This document shows, piece after piece, positions 1 through 10,076 of a stretch of DNA of 32,120 bases; the stretch's first letter is position 1, and every line of letters starts with the position of its first letter. Source of the stretch: UMGS1002 sp964463325 (lineage in GTDB: Bacteria > Bacillota > Clostridia > Oscillospirales > CAG-272). The stretch spans positions 1 through 32,120 of the forward strand of contig CAYXBY010000011.1 in assembly GCA_964463325.1 (NCBI GenBank), written 5' to 3'. The position numbers and the translations under genes are program-made. The notes beneath the pieces were generated by a model that was not told the origin of the DNA, did no database searches, and saw only the letters and a list, made by a program, of their open reading frames with translations.

Positions 1-14
1 GGATTATATTAGAG

Positions 15-33
15 AGCCGTCCGGGCGGTTTTT
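15..33 (+). terminator. Possible short intrinsic terminator of an upstream gene
   Basis: A short GC-rich hairpin (about 6 bp including two G-U pairs, four-base loop CCGG) is followed by five T residues on the plus strand. It would end a plus-strand gene lying left of the window. The stem is short, so this is tentative. Confidence 0.4.
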
Positions 34-54
34 ACTATGGATCATTTTTGAGGA

Positions 55-639
55 TCACTTGTCAAGCAGAGCGCTTTTGTATTCCTCTATGCGATCGGCC
101 GCAACGAAGGCTGACGCGATGCATTCACCAAAGCTCCAGTAATTGCGAGAAACACCGTTGAAAATAATGGGATTCAGTAGTTTTGTGTCTATGCTTCCGT
201 TAGTGTCCAGAATGCAGCTGTCGGCGCTGACATTGACAATTTTTCCAACGCAAATGCCGTCCTCATTGAACTTGATCAGTTCACATTCCAGTGTCATCGG
301 AAGCTCTTGTATGATCGGTGCATTTACATATTTACTTTTCAACGCATGAAACGAAGCGTTAGCGAATTTATCCGGCACATCATTCGCCGATACACTCCCA
401 ACATAATCGCATGGAATGACTGTGCCGGCAGTGGCAATGCTGACTGTAAAGGCCCCGGTGTTTCTTATGTTGCGCGTTGTCATATGTTCGCCGGCTAGGC
501 AGAGCATGATTTGATTTGTGTCGTAAATTCCGCCCCAAGCAGCATTCATTGCATTAGGCGTGCCGTCGTCAAGATATGTACCTATGATAAGTACAGGCAT
601 TGGGTATAACCAGCTTTGTGGGCCAAAATCTTTTCGCAT
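55..639 (-). CDS. Flavin reductase family protein (FMN-binding split-barrel)
   Basis: A 194-residue protein resembling the flavin reductase-like domain family, whose members bind FMN and either reduce free flavin with NAD(P)H or act as small flavoproteins. The N-terminal part (PMPVLIIGTY, then PNAMNAAWGG) fits the first strands of the FMN-binding barrel. The region around HMTTRNIRNTGAFTVSI fits the phosphate-contacting part and the following strand. Length is normal for the family. A start 14 codons upstream overlaps the stop of the next gene, but the ATG at 639 has an AAGGAG site eight bases before it and matches the usual N-terminus, so I chose it. It lies 38 bases downstream of the GLUG surface-protein gene and could be co-transcribed, though the two products have no obvious link. 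No signal peptide, so cytosolic. Substrate is not predictable. Confidence 0.85.
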   Translation of the reverse strand: MRKDFGPQSWLYPMPVLIIGTYLDDGTPNAMNAAWGGIYDTNQIMLCLAGEHMTTRNIRNTGAFTVSIATAGTVIPCDYVGSVSANDVPDKFANASFHALKSKYVNAPIIQELPMTLECELIKFNEDGICVGKIVNVSADSCILDTNGSIDTKLLNPIIFNGVSRNYWSFGECIASAFVAADRIEEYKSALLDK

Positions 640-677
640 TTTGTAATCTCCTTGCTTATTGTTGTCAGATAGATTTA

Positions 678-2834
678 TCATTGCCCGACGTCAGCCAACT
701 CCTCCGCAGCGGCGCCGTAATGTAGCAGGGCAGATGTCAAAGCTGCATCGCGGGAATTTTGCATAGCTGCGGCATAGTGGCCAATGCCGTAAGTGACTGA
801 AGCACCGGGTACGCCATGACTGTAGGCTGTCAGCGTTAGTGTACTGCCAAAACTGCTTGCCGTTATTGCGGGGCTAACTGCGCTGTAGCCGCCGCGACTG
901 TCGCCAATCAGCGGCAGAGTGTATTCAATTCCGCCGAGTTTAAGCCGCAACTCAAGCTCGTTGGGAGCGACTGTGTCCAAATAGAAAACGATGTATACAC
1001 GGCTATCGTATATCACAGCTGCTCCGCTGAGCTCAGCAAAAACGCCGTTATTATTGAGTTCTGTCTTCGGCTGAACTGAATTGTCATCGCCGGAGGTTGC
1101 TTCCGGCTCAAGCCGATCTGAAACCAAGTGGTCTGTTTTGTAGTTCAGATATCTTTGCGCTTCTCCGCCATAGCGCAAAAGTGCTACCATGGTGTCGCAC
1201 AGCGTGGTGTAATAATCCTCGCTGACGCCTAACTCTGCGGCGTTTCCGTCAATAATCCTGCGGCAGTATGACTCCGCCGATACTGGCGGCACTACACTTA
1301 TCAGTTTATCACCAAGCTTCAGTTCTGCCTCGATGACATCTCCGATGCACTGAGGCGCAACGCCGTGAAAGTCATATGTGTAATACTCGCCATCGCGCAC
1401 ACCCTGTACTGTACTGCTAACGCCATTCATTGTAAATGTCATTGTGGCGGCTGACATTTGGTCAGAAAGTCTGGCATAATACCTGACTGTAATGTCCGAA
1501 TCAAGAAGCAAATTGTACATGGCAATGCAGTTTACCTCGCCGCCGCAGGTGTCGCAGTGCAGATCATTATTAGCGTCTGAATGCCCGGTGGAATATATGT
1601 CTTGGCTTGAGTTGCTGTAGTGCACCCTTGCAGCACTGCCAACGTCGCTACAGCCTGAGTAGCTGTTAACTTTATAAACTCTGTCATTGCTTCCGGGGAG
1701 CGGTGAACTGTCGACTCCCAGGCGCTGACCCCAGCAGGCTTCCATATCAGCTTTTGCTAACGCCCCGGCCACACTTCCGTCAAGCAGCGCGTTTGTTTTT
1801 TGAAGCATCACCAGTCCTGAGGCTGTCCCGCTACTATAACCGATGGCATTTATGTTCCCATCAGCATCCTTGACATAGTAACAATCGCTGATCTGTCCCT
1901 CGGATTCTCCGCAAATATGACCGACATGATCAAAATCTGTCACACCACCATTAACAAGGCAGGAATATACTCTTCCGTTGGCTGACAGCCTTCCGCATAT
2001 ACCGCCTATTTCGGATATAGAGCTTCCAGCACGCGACAATATGCCCGTGTTAAGACAACCATGAATCGAACCACCAGCTTCACATTTGCCAGCTATGCCG
2101 CCGAGCTCCTTTTCATCGGTCAAAGAGAACACATTGGCTCTGTTTACACACGCAACTATCTCGCCACTGTTCAAGCCGCAGATGCCGCCCGCACTTTCAG
2201 CGCTGGCGTCGCAGCGTACCGTTTCAGAATCATCTTTGGCGCCGTTATTATGACAGCTTGATATTATGCCGTTATTCCGGCCGCAAATACCGCCAGCGTT
2301 TTCTTTCTTGGTAAGAACATAACCGTCACTGACAGAACAGTTTTCAACCGTTCCGTTGTTAACTCCGCAGATGCAGCCGACATCAGCCTGACCCTCCACA
2401 AAGCATTGTGCAAGCTTCAAATTTCTCACTGTGCCGGAATTGATGGCAAAAATGCCTGCCGCAGATTTTGCGGTGGTCTTAATATACAAGCTCTTAATGG
2501 TGTGTCCGTTTCCCTCAAAAATGCCTGAAAAGCTGTTTATAACCGGCCATTGTTGTGGATCCGCACCGTAGACTACGCCGCCCGGACCGTACACCCGTCC
2601 GGGGTTAAGATCGATATCGCAGAGCAGCACGGCATTACTGTCCGGCGCATCGCTGTTGACTATTTCAGCAAAGCGATATAACTGCTCGGCGGTGGATATC
2701 ATAAACCAGCCGGCAGCGTCACGAGGAGGTGCTTCCTCCACCTCGCCGGTCGCCAGACAAGGAAGTGGCCACACGAGCAGCACGATCAAAAGCAGACATA
2801 AAGAGGTTTTCAGACTTTTTACAAATTTGGTCAT
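678..2834 (-). CDS. Secreted GLUG-repeat surface protein
   Basis: A 718-residue exported protein. The N-terminus MTKFVKSLKTSLCLLLIVLL followed by a short polar stretch ending LATG is a clear signal peptide. After a domain typical of proteins carrying these repeats (WFMISTAEQLYRFAEIVN, then SFSGIFEGNGHTIKSL) come about seven GLUG-like repeats at roughly residues 125-340, many with the pattern GGICGxNNGxIxxC, so most repeats have two Cys. A linker containing HSDANNDLHCDTCGGEV and two C-terminal segments ending in LLRYGGEAQRYL and LLHYGAAAEEL complete it, an arrangement common in clostridial cell-surface proteins. I see no LPXTG or other wall anchor. The start at 2834 is preferred over one 19 codons upstream because of a GGAG site seven bases before it and an intact signal peptide. 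The site sits directly after the T-run of a hairpin terminator. Function probably adhesion or matrix binding, not demonstrated. Confidence 0.8.
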   Translation of the reverse strand: MTKFVKSLKTSLCLLLIVLLVWPLPCLATGEVEEAPPRDAAGWFMISTAEQLYRFAEIVNSDAPDSNAVLLCDIDLNPGRVYGPGGVVYGADPQQWPVINSFSGIFEGNGHTIKSLYIKTTAKSAAGIFAINSGTVRNLKLAQCFVEGQADVGCICGVNNGTVENCSVSDGYVLTKKENAGGICGRNNGIISSCHNNGAKDDSETVRCDASAESAGGICGLNSGEIVACVNRANVFSLTDEKELGGIAGKCEAGGSIHGCLNTGILSRAGSSISEIGGICGRLSANGRVYSCLVNGGVTDFDHVGHICGESEGQISDCYYVKDADGNINAIGYSSGTASGLVMLQKTNALLDGSVAGALAKADMEACWGQRLGVDSSPLPGSNDRVYKVNSYSGCSDVGSAARVHYSNSSQDIYSTGHSDANNDLHCDTCGGEVNCIAMYNLLLDSDITVRYYARLSDQMSAATMTFTMNGVSSTVQGVRDGEYYTYDFHGVAPQCIGDVIEAELKLGDKLISVVPPVSAESYCRRIIDGNAAELGVSEDYYTTLCDTMVALLRYGGEAQRYLNYKTDHLVSDRLEPEATSGDDNSVQPKTELNNNGVFAELSGAAVIYDSRVYIVFYLDTVAPNELELRLKLGGIEYTLPLIGDSRGGYSAVSPAITASSFGSTLTLTAYSHGVPGASVTYGIGHYAAAMQNSRDAALTSALLHYGAAAEELADVGQ

Positions 2835-2844
2835 GGGCAACTCC

Positions 2845-2868
2845 AAAAAAACGGCACACAAGGTGCCG
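2845..2868 (-). terminator. Intrinsic terminator abutting the ribosome site of the GLUG gene
   Basis: On the minus strand a perfect 6-bp stem (CGGCAC/GTGCCG, loop CTTGT) is followed by seven T residues, then immediately by the GGAG ribosome site of the surface-protein gene. It would end the micro-protein transcript or act as a read-through control point. Confidence 0.75.
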
Positions 2869-2879
2869 ATATTAATAGT

Positions 2880-2901
2880 AAAAGCGGTCATTGCTGACCG
2901 C
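2880..2901 (-). terminator. Hairpin overlapping the micro-protein stop codon
   Basis: Minus-strand perfect 7-bp stem (GCGGTCA/TGACCGC, four-base loop) followed by four T. The TGA stop of the 59-residue gene lies inside the stem. With the hairpin at 2845-2868 it forms a tandem pair. Confidence 0.6.
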
Positions 2902-3067
2902 CGAAATCATGCTTATTGCCCATAAAGGCATTTTCCGACAGTTCGTCACAATACTGCTCGAAATATTGAATACTACTTGAGCACACCACATCCTGTTGAG
3001 ACAGCGCAATTATCTCAGCTTGCGGTGACTCATAGCTTTGATGCGGAATGGTAATATTTGCATTCAT
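2888..3067 (-). CDS. 59-residue micro-protein of YxxP type, unknown function
   Basis: A 59-residue gene read directly from the sequence: it starts MNANITIPHQSYESPQAE and ends NKHDFGGQQ. Support for it being real: a GAGGTG ribosome site seven bases before the ATG, a strong sigma-A type promoter about 95 bases upstream, and a hairpin terminator at the stop codon. The segment YESPQAEIIALSQQDVVCSS resembles, from memory, a large loose group of 50-70 residue clostridial proteins with a Tyr-x-x-Pro start, alternating hydrophobic residues and a Glu/Gln-Asp-Val-Ile/Val turn. Their role is unknown to me. No signal peptide or membrane segment. It has two Cys (residues 29 and 40). It precedes the secreted GLUG-repeat gene on the same strand. 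It could be a peptide precursor or regulator, but nothing here proves that. Confidence 0.7.
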   Translation of the reverse strand: MNANITIPHQSYESPQAEIIALSQQDVVCSSSIQYFEQYCDELSENAFMGNKHDFGGQQ

Positions 3068-3159
3068 CGTATCACCTCGTGGTAACTATGTTGTTGACCG
3101 TCACAGTTAGCGAACCAAAGTGACTGCCACATTGGATATTAATTCCTAAACACATTTCG

Positions 3160-3188
3160 ATTCTATCACATGTGCGCTGTTTTGTCAA
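3160..3188 (-). promoter_or_regulatory. Sigma-A type promoter for the micro-protein gene
   Basis: Minus strand TTGACA (3188-3183), 17-base spacer, TAGAAT (3165-3160). This is one base from the full consensus. It leaves a leader of about 85 bases before the ATG at 3067. Confidence 0.75.
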
Positions 3189-3301
3189 GCATTTTTTTGA
3201 GTTTTTTGATGCTTTTTCTCAAAATATGACGTTTTAAGTGGTATTGAAGACTGTGTGACAGTATGATGAGCAAAATATTTTATAAAATTCAGAAAAACAT
3301 A

Positions 3302-3330
3302 TGGAAAAAATCAAAGAAATGTTGTATAAT
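3302..3330 (+). promoter_or_regulatory. Probable secA promoter
   Basis: A perfect -10 box TATAAT at 3325-3330 lies 17 bases after a weak -35 (TGGAAA, 4 of 6). It is 32 bases before the secA start and diverges from the promoter at 3160-3188. The -35 match is poor, so an activator or UP-like AT-rich sequence may help. Confidence 0.55.
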
Positions 3331-3361
3331 TAAAAAGATTGTACGGTAAGGAGGCATATAA

Positions 3362-6138
<2,777 letters not shown>

Positions 6139-6139
<1 letters not shown>

Positions 6140-6846
6140 TGGGCTTTGGTATTCTTTTTGTCGGCTACGCGATATGCTTTCTCGTCTCCCTGACATATTA
6201 CGGATATCTGTTTCGCCTGGTCGGCTTTTGCATCATGACGGTCGCGCTGCTCAAACTGCGCGAGTACGGAAAGAGCTTTCGCTATCCGCTAGTCACCTCC
6301 ATTGTAATGGTGGCATACGGATTGTTTGAGAGCTATTATGAGCTTGCAGCCAAGCTGGCGCTGCCCCGTCCGGAGCTTCCGAGCTCTGTGCTGGTGGCAA
6401 TGGACTGGTTTTGCATGCTCGGAATAATACTGTTCAACCTGAGTTTGTTGTATGCCATATTTGACATTGCTAAACAGCTTGATCTCACAAATCAAAAGAA
6501 TTCGGCTCTTAGAAACGCCATATTTATTGTTTTGTATCTTGTGCTCAATGTCCTCGGCATGGGGCCATTGAGTGGGAACGAGACCTTTGGCAGGTATTTT
6601 TCACTGCCGATATTCCTTTTACAGCTGATGTGGGTGATATTCGATCTGGTGCTGATATTCTCGTGCTACATGTATATTTGCCCCGAGGGCGACGAGGAAA
6701 TGCCGCGCCGCAAGACGGGCATCGGATTTATTGATCGTTTGGCGGAGGAATCTGATCGTCGGACGGACAAGGCGGTTCAGGATACGAACGAATATCTCAA
6801 GCAAAAGCAAGTCGAACGCGAGAGCAAAAAAAATAAAAAGAGGTAA
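6139..6846 (+). CDS. Multi-spanning membrane protein downstream of secA
   Basis: A 235-residue integral membrane protein with about six hydrophobic segments (the first at residues 3-20) and a charged C-terminal tail (final residues VERESKKNKKR) likely in the cytoplasm. The ATG at 6139 shares bases with the secA stop codon and has a GAGGG site about nine bases before it, so I prefer it to a start 12 codons upstream inside secA. No recognised catalytic motif. It is followed after five bases by another membrane protein, so secA and the two membrane genes form one operon. Function unknown. A link with protein export is possible from position only. Confidence 0.8.
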
Positions 6847-6851
6847 CTGAC

Positions 6852-8270
6852 ATGCAGACAAACAATGGCAGAAAAAGCATTGTCAGCTGGTGGCAGTTGA
6901 CAGCGGCGCTTGTGTTCTTATTCAATCCTAATATCGGTTTGGTCGATTTTTTGCCTGATTTTATAGGGTATCTGCTTTTGTGTAGTTCGTTGAAGCATGT
7001 GGCGTTCATTGACGAGCACATCTCAGAGGGGCGAGCTCTGATGCGCCGTATGGTGCTGATTACGCTTGGACGATTTGTGGCACTGTTTGTTACATTCGGC
7101 CTGATTCCCTACAGTGACCGTTCGACCTCGATGCTTCTGCTTTCGTTCGTGTTCGATCTGGCTGAGCTGTGCACGGTGATCCCAGCGCTGCTCAAGCTGT
7201 CTGACGGTATGCTGTATCTCGCAGAACGATATGGCGGGGAAATGGCGTATTTTGTTCCGCAAAGGCGTCATTCGGCGCGACAAAAAAAGAAAAATATCAC
7301 GCAGCGCTTGCTTTCAACGACGATCACTTTCGCAGTAGCCAAGGCGCTGTGCGGAACTGCACCCGAGCTGTCATCACTTTCTGGGCAAGGCTACGACGAA
7401 AGTAATTGGGCGGATTTCCTCGGCATGTTCCGCGTGCTGGGCTTCACGGTGGCGCTGCTATTTGGTATCATATTCCTATGCCATGGAATACGCTATATTC
7501 GCAAGCTGCGCAACGACAACTGCTTTTACGACGGGCTTTGGACGGCATATGACGCAACCATGTCTGAGCACCCTGATTACTTGGCGCAGCGGGCAGTCTT
7601 GTCTTCCTTTGTTTACTTTGGAGTGGGGGCGGCACTTGCAGCTGATTTTGGTCTTGAGGGACTTAGCACCGCTGGTGGTGGAACGCTGGGCAGCATAAAC
7701 ATTATTCCGGATGTTCTTTCAGCAATTTGTTTTATAGTTGGATTGCTGATGCTCAGAAAATACATCGCCAAATGGAATATTACAGCGATAATTGCTACGG
7801 CTTATGCAATTGTGACATCGATCTATATGGTCCTTCAGTATCATTTTTCATCGCATTACTATACTGAAGCGATAGGAATTGATCCGGCGACCAATTCGTT
7901 TTACATGATAATATGCGCCGTCTCAATTTGCTGCTCGATTTTGTTTGTGGCGATGCTGGTTTGCTTTATGCGGCTTACTATGAATGAAATAATAAACACT
8001 CACACAGGCTTTTCTTTAACATCACATGACACATATGATCCTCGGGAAAAGCTTAAAGAACTGCACCGTGAGCTCTCTGCACGCACGGTGCCGGTGGTCT
8101 GCGTTGGCATTGCCGCGGCAGCTATGGAGGCGCTGTCGGTTTGTCTTGTTGAAACTGCGGGCTTCTTATGGATATTCGCATTGGTGCTCGATATCGTGTA
8201 TGCGGTATTATTCATAAGGCTTTTGGGCGAGATAAAATCGCAGATAGATTATAAATATATGCTTTCATAA
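6852..8270 (+). CDS. Large multi-spanning membrane protein, unknown function
   Basis: A 472-residue protein with about ten hydrophobic segments. Its N-terminus WWQLTAALVFLFNPNIGLVD, followed by FLPDFIGYLLL, resembles a type of uncharacterised clostridial membrane protein that I recall but cannot name. A basic loop near residues 135-155 (PQRRHSARQKKKNITQR) probably faces the cytoplasm. The ATG has an AGAGG site eight bases before it and lies five bases after the previous stop. The gene ends just before a bidirectional terminator, closing the secA operon. No transporter signature is visible. Confidence 0.8.
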   Translation: MQTNNGRKSIVSWWQLTAALVFLFNPNIGLVDFLPDFIGYLLLCSSLKHVAFIDEHISEGRALMRRMVLITLGRFVALFVTFGLIPYSDRSTSMLLLSFVFDLAELCTVIPALLKLSDGMLYLAERYGGEMAYFVPQRRHSARQKKKNITQRLLSTTITFAVAKALCGTAPELSSLSGQGYDESNWADFLGMFRVLGFTVALLFGIIFLCHGIRYIRKLRNDNCFYDGLWTAYDATMSEHPDYLAQRAVLSSFVYFGVGAALAADFGLEGLSTAGGGTLGSINIIPDVLSAICFIVGLLMLRKYIAKWNITAIIATAYAIVTSIYMVLQYHFSSHYYTEAIGIDPATNSFYMIICAVSICCSILFVAMLVCFMRLTMNEIINTHTGFSLTSHDTYDPREKLKELHRELSARTVPVVCVGIAAAAMEALSVCLVETAGFLWIFALVLDIVYAVLFIRLLGEIKSQIDYKYMLS

Positions 8271-8274
8271 AAAT

Positions 8275-8306
8275 ATTGCCGCTGTTGCAACTGCTTCAGC
8301 GGCAAT
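8275..8306. terminator. Bidirectional terminator between convergent operons
   Basis: A perfect 10-bp stem (8275-8284 with 8297-8306, 12-base loop) has T-rich sequence on the plus side and a TATTTTTAT tract on the minus side. It lies between the stop codons of the convergent membrane-protein and mnmA genes. Confidence 0.85.
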
Positions 8307-8316
8307 TATTTTCTTT

Positions 8317-9378
8317 CTAACAGTTATCGATGATTCCTCCACCGACAACGATGTCGCCGTCGTACAGTACTACCGACTGCCCCGGCGCTATAGCACGCTG
8401 TGGGGAGGACAGCTCAAGCACAAATCTGTCAGGCTCCGTCTGTGTAACAATTGCCGGCGTCTCAGACTGTGAATACCGAACCTTGGCTGTAACACGCATA
8501 GGGGAGGGGATACTGTCACAGGCTATCAGGTTTATGCTGTGTGCGGTCAAACGGTTAGAGTACAGCTCTTCGATCCGGCATAGAGTGACTGTATTAGTCT
8601 CAACACACTTGCATTTTACGTACATCGGTTCACCAAATGTGACGCCAAGCCCCTTGCGCTGTCCCGGCGTGTAATGAATAAGTCCGCTGTGCTGACCGAT
8701 AATATTGCCGTTTGTATCGATGAAATCTCCCGGTGTCGGTGAGACTCCTGATGCACGCGAGATAAAAGCGGCGTAGTCGCCGTCGGGAATAAAGCATATG
8801 TCCTGACTTTCACGCTTGTGTGCCGCGATCAGCCCCAGTTGCTCAGCCAGTTGCTTTACCTCTGACTTTTTATATTCTGCCAGCGGAAAAAGCGCGTGTG
8901 ACAACTGGTGCTGCGTCAGCTGCCAAAGAACATATGTCTGATCCTTAGCTCGGTCGGCAGCCCGACGAAGAAGGTATCGACCGCCATCACGCACTACTCC
9001 GGCATAATGCCCAGTGGCCATCATATCGCAGCCGTTTTGCAATGCAAGCTCAAGCAGACGTCCAAATTTTATTCGTCGATTACATCTAACGCAGGGATTC
9101 GGGGTGCCGCCTTGCTGATATGTTGACACAAAATAATCTGCAACATCGCGCCGAAAATCTTCTGTAAGGTCGAATACTCGGTGAGGTATGCCCATGACTT
9201 CGGCCATATTTTTTGCATCCGTAACATTTGCCGATGAGCAGCAGCTGTTATCGACCTCGCCGTAAAGGCTGCCGATCAGCATTGTTGCACCAATGACCTC
9301 GCCCCCCTCCTGTTGCATCAGATGGGCAACAATTGCGCTGTCAACACCACCGCTCATAGCGATCATAACTCTGCACAT
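8317..9378 (-). CDS. mnmA: tRNA-specific 2-thiouridylase MnmA
   Basis: MnmA adenylates and thiolates uridine 34 of the tRNAs for Lys, Glu and Gln, using sulfur relayed from a cysteine desulfurase. The 353-residue product has the PP-loop motif SGGVDS at residues 9-14, the first catalytic Cys in NPCVRCN (Cys96), the ATGHYA segment at 121-126, and the second catalytic Cys in SQDICFIPDGDY (Cys195). The CCSSANVTDAKNMAEVMGIP stretch agrees with the bacterial MnmA family. The start at 9378 is chosen because GGAGG lies at an ideal distance, and the site overlaps a less likely ATG six codons upstream. It begins two bases after the stop of trmL, so the two are co-transcribed. No cysteine desulfurase gene is adjacent. 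Confidence 0.96.
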   Translation of the reverse strand: MCRVMIAMSGGVDSAIVAHLMQQEGGEVIGATMLIGSLYGEVDNSCCSSANVTDAKNMAEVMGIPHRVFDLTEDFRRDVADYFVSTYQQGGTPNPCVRCNRRIKFGRLLELALQNGCDMMATGHYAGVVRDGGRYLLRRAADRAKDQTYVLWQLTQHQLSHALFPLAEYKKSEVKQLAEQLGLIAAHKRESQDICFIPDGDYAAFISRASGVSPTPGDFIDTNGNIIGQHSGLIHYTPGQRKGLGVTFGEPMYVKCKCVETNTVTLCRIEELYSNRLTAHSINLIACDSIPSPMRVTAKVRYSQSETPAIVTQTEPDRFVLELSSPQRAIAPGQSVVLYDGDIVVGGGIIDNC

Positions 9379-9380
9379 TG

Positions 9381-9887
9381 TCACTGTTCCTCCCATGAAA
9401 ACGTTGTGGGCTGTCCGGATATACGCAGACCGTCAAAATCATGCTGACGTAAAGCCTCGTATGCAGCGATGGCAACAGAATTGGAAAGGTTCAAACTTCG
9501 CAGAGTATCGCGCATTGGTATGCGGACGCAGCGCTCGGGGTTTGCCTTCAGCAGCGCTTCGGGAAGGCCTGCGGTCTCTTTACCAAACATCAAATATACC
9601 GGGAACTCGTATGCTACATCCGTATATTTTTGGGGAGCTTTAGTGGAAAAATAGTAGATATGTGATGGCGCAGCTTTATCGAAAAAGTCATCGAGGCTAT
9701 CATAATAAGTAATATTAAGCGAGTGCCAGTAATCAAGACCGGCGCGCTTAAGCTTGCGATCATCAATTGTGAAGCCCATTGGGCGAATAATATGCAGTGC
9801 TGCACCTGTTACCGCGCATGTACGGGCTATGTTCCCGGTGTTCTGGGGAATCTCGGGCTGATGTAAAACTATATTCAAGCTGTTCAT
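9381..9887 (-). CDS. trmL: tRNA (cytidine/uridine-34-2'-O)-methyltransferase TrmL
   Basis: TrmL is a SPOUT-fold methyltransferase that 2'-O-methylates the wobble base of leucine tRNAs using S-adenosylmethionine. The 168-residue length is typical. Visible motifs are HQPEIPQNTGNIARTC (9-24, RNA/motif 1), MFGKETAGLPE (100-110, motif 2) and SLNLSNSVAIAAYEAL (131-146, motif 3); the last two form the trefoil-knot cofactor site. An AAGGA site precedes the ATG by about eight bases. It is first in a two-gene operon with mnmA under the promoter at 9915-9943. Both products act on anticodon position 34. Confidence 0.95.
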   Translation of the reverse strand: MNSLNIVLHQPEIPQNTGNIARTCAVTGAALHIIRPMGFTIDDRKLKRAGLDYWHSLNITYYDSLDDFFDKAAPSHIYYFSTKAPQKYTDVAYEFPVYLMFGKETAGLPEALLKANPERCVRIPMRDTLRSLNLSNSVAIAAYEALRQHDFDGLRISGQPTTFSWEEQ

Positions 9888-9914
9888 GATCTATCCTTCT
9901 TTGTTGATGGCTAT

Positions 9915-9943
9915 ATTATACACCATTTATAAAAATAATACAA
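9915..9943 (-). promoter_or_regulatory. Promoter of the trmL-mnmA operon
   Basis: Minus strand: perfect -10 TATAAT (9920-9915), 17-base spacer, and a -35 of TTGTAT (9943-9938, only the TTG conserved). It lies about 28 bases before the trmL start. Confidence 0.6.
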
Positions 9944-10015
9944 GTGCCAAAGCTGTATGGCGAATTAATATTGACTGATTTTTTAAAATGAACTTCAAAT
10001 TTAGTTCCTGAACAA

Positions 10016-10044
10016 TTGACAGATGTTGCGTATTGTGATATAAT
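10016..10044 (+). promoter_or_regulatory. Perfect-consensus sigma-A promoter of the TerB/ATPase/helicase cassette
   Basis: TTGACA at 10016-10021, a spacer of exactly 17 bases, and TATAAT at 10039-10044. The first cassette gene starts 33 bases after the -10 box. No obvious operator palindrome overlaps it, which suggests steady expression. Confidence 0.85.
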
Positions 10045-10076
10045 TTATTGTTACATAAGGCGCAGGAGGGACGGAA

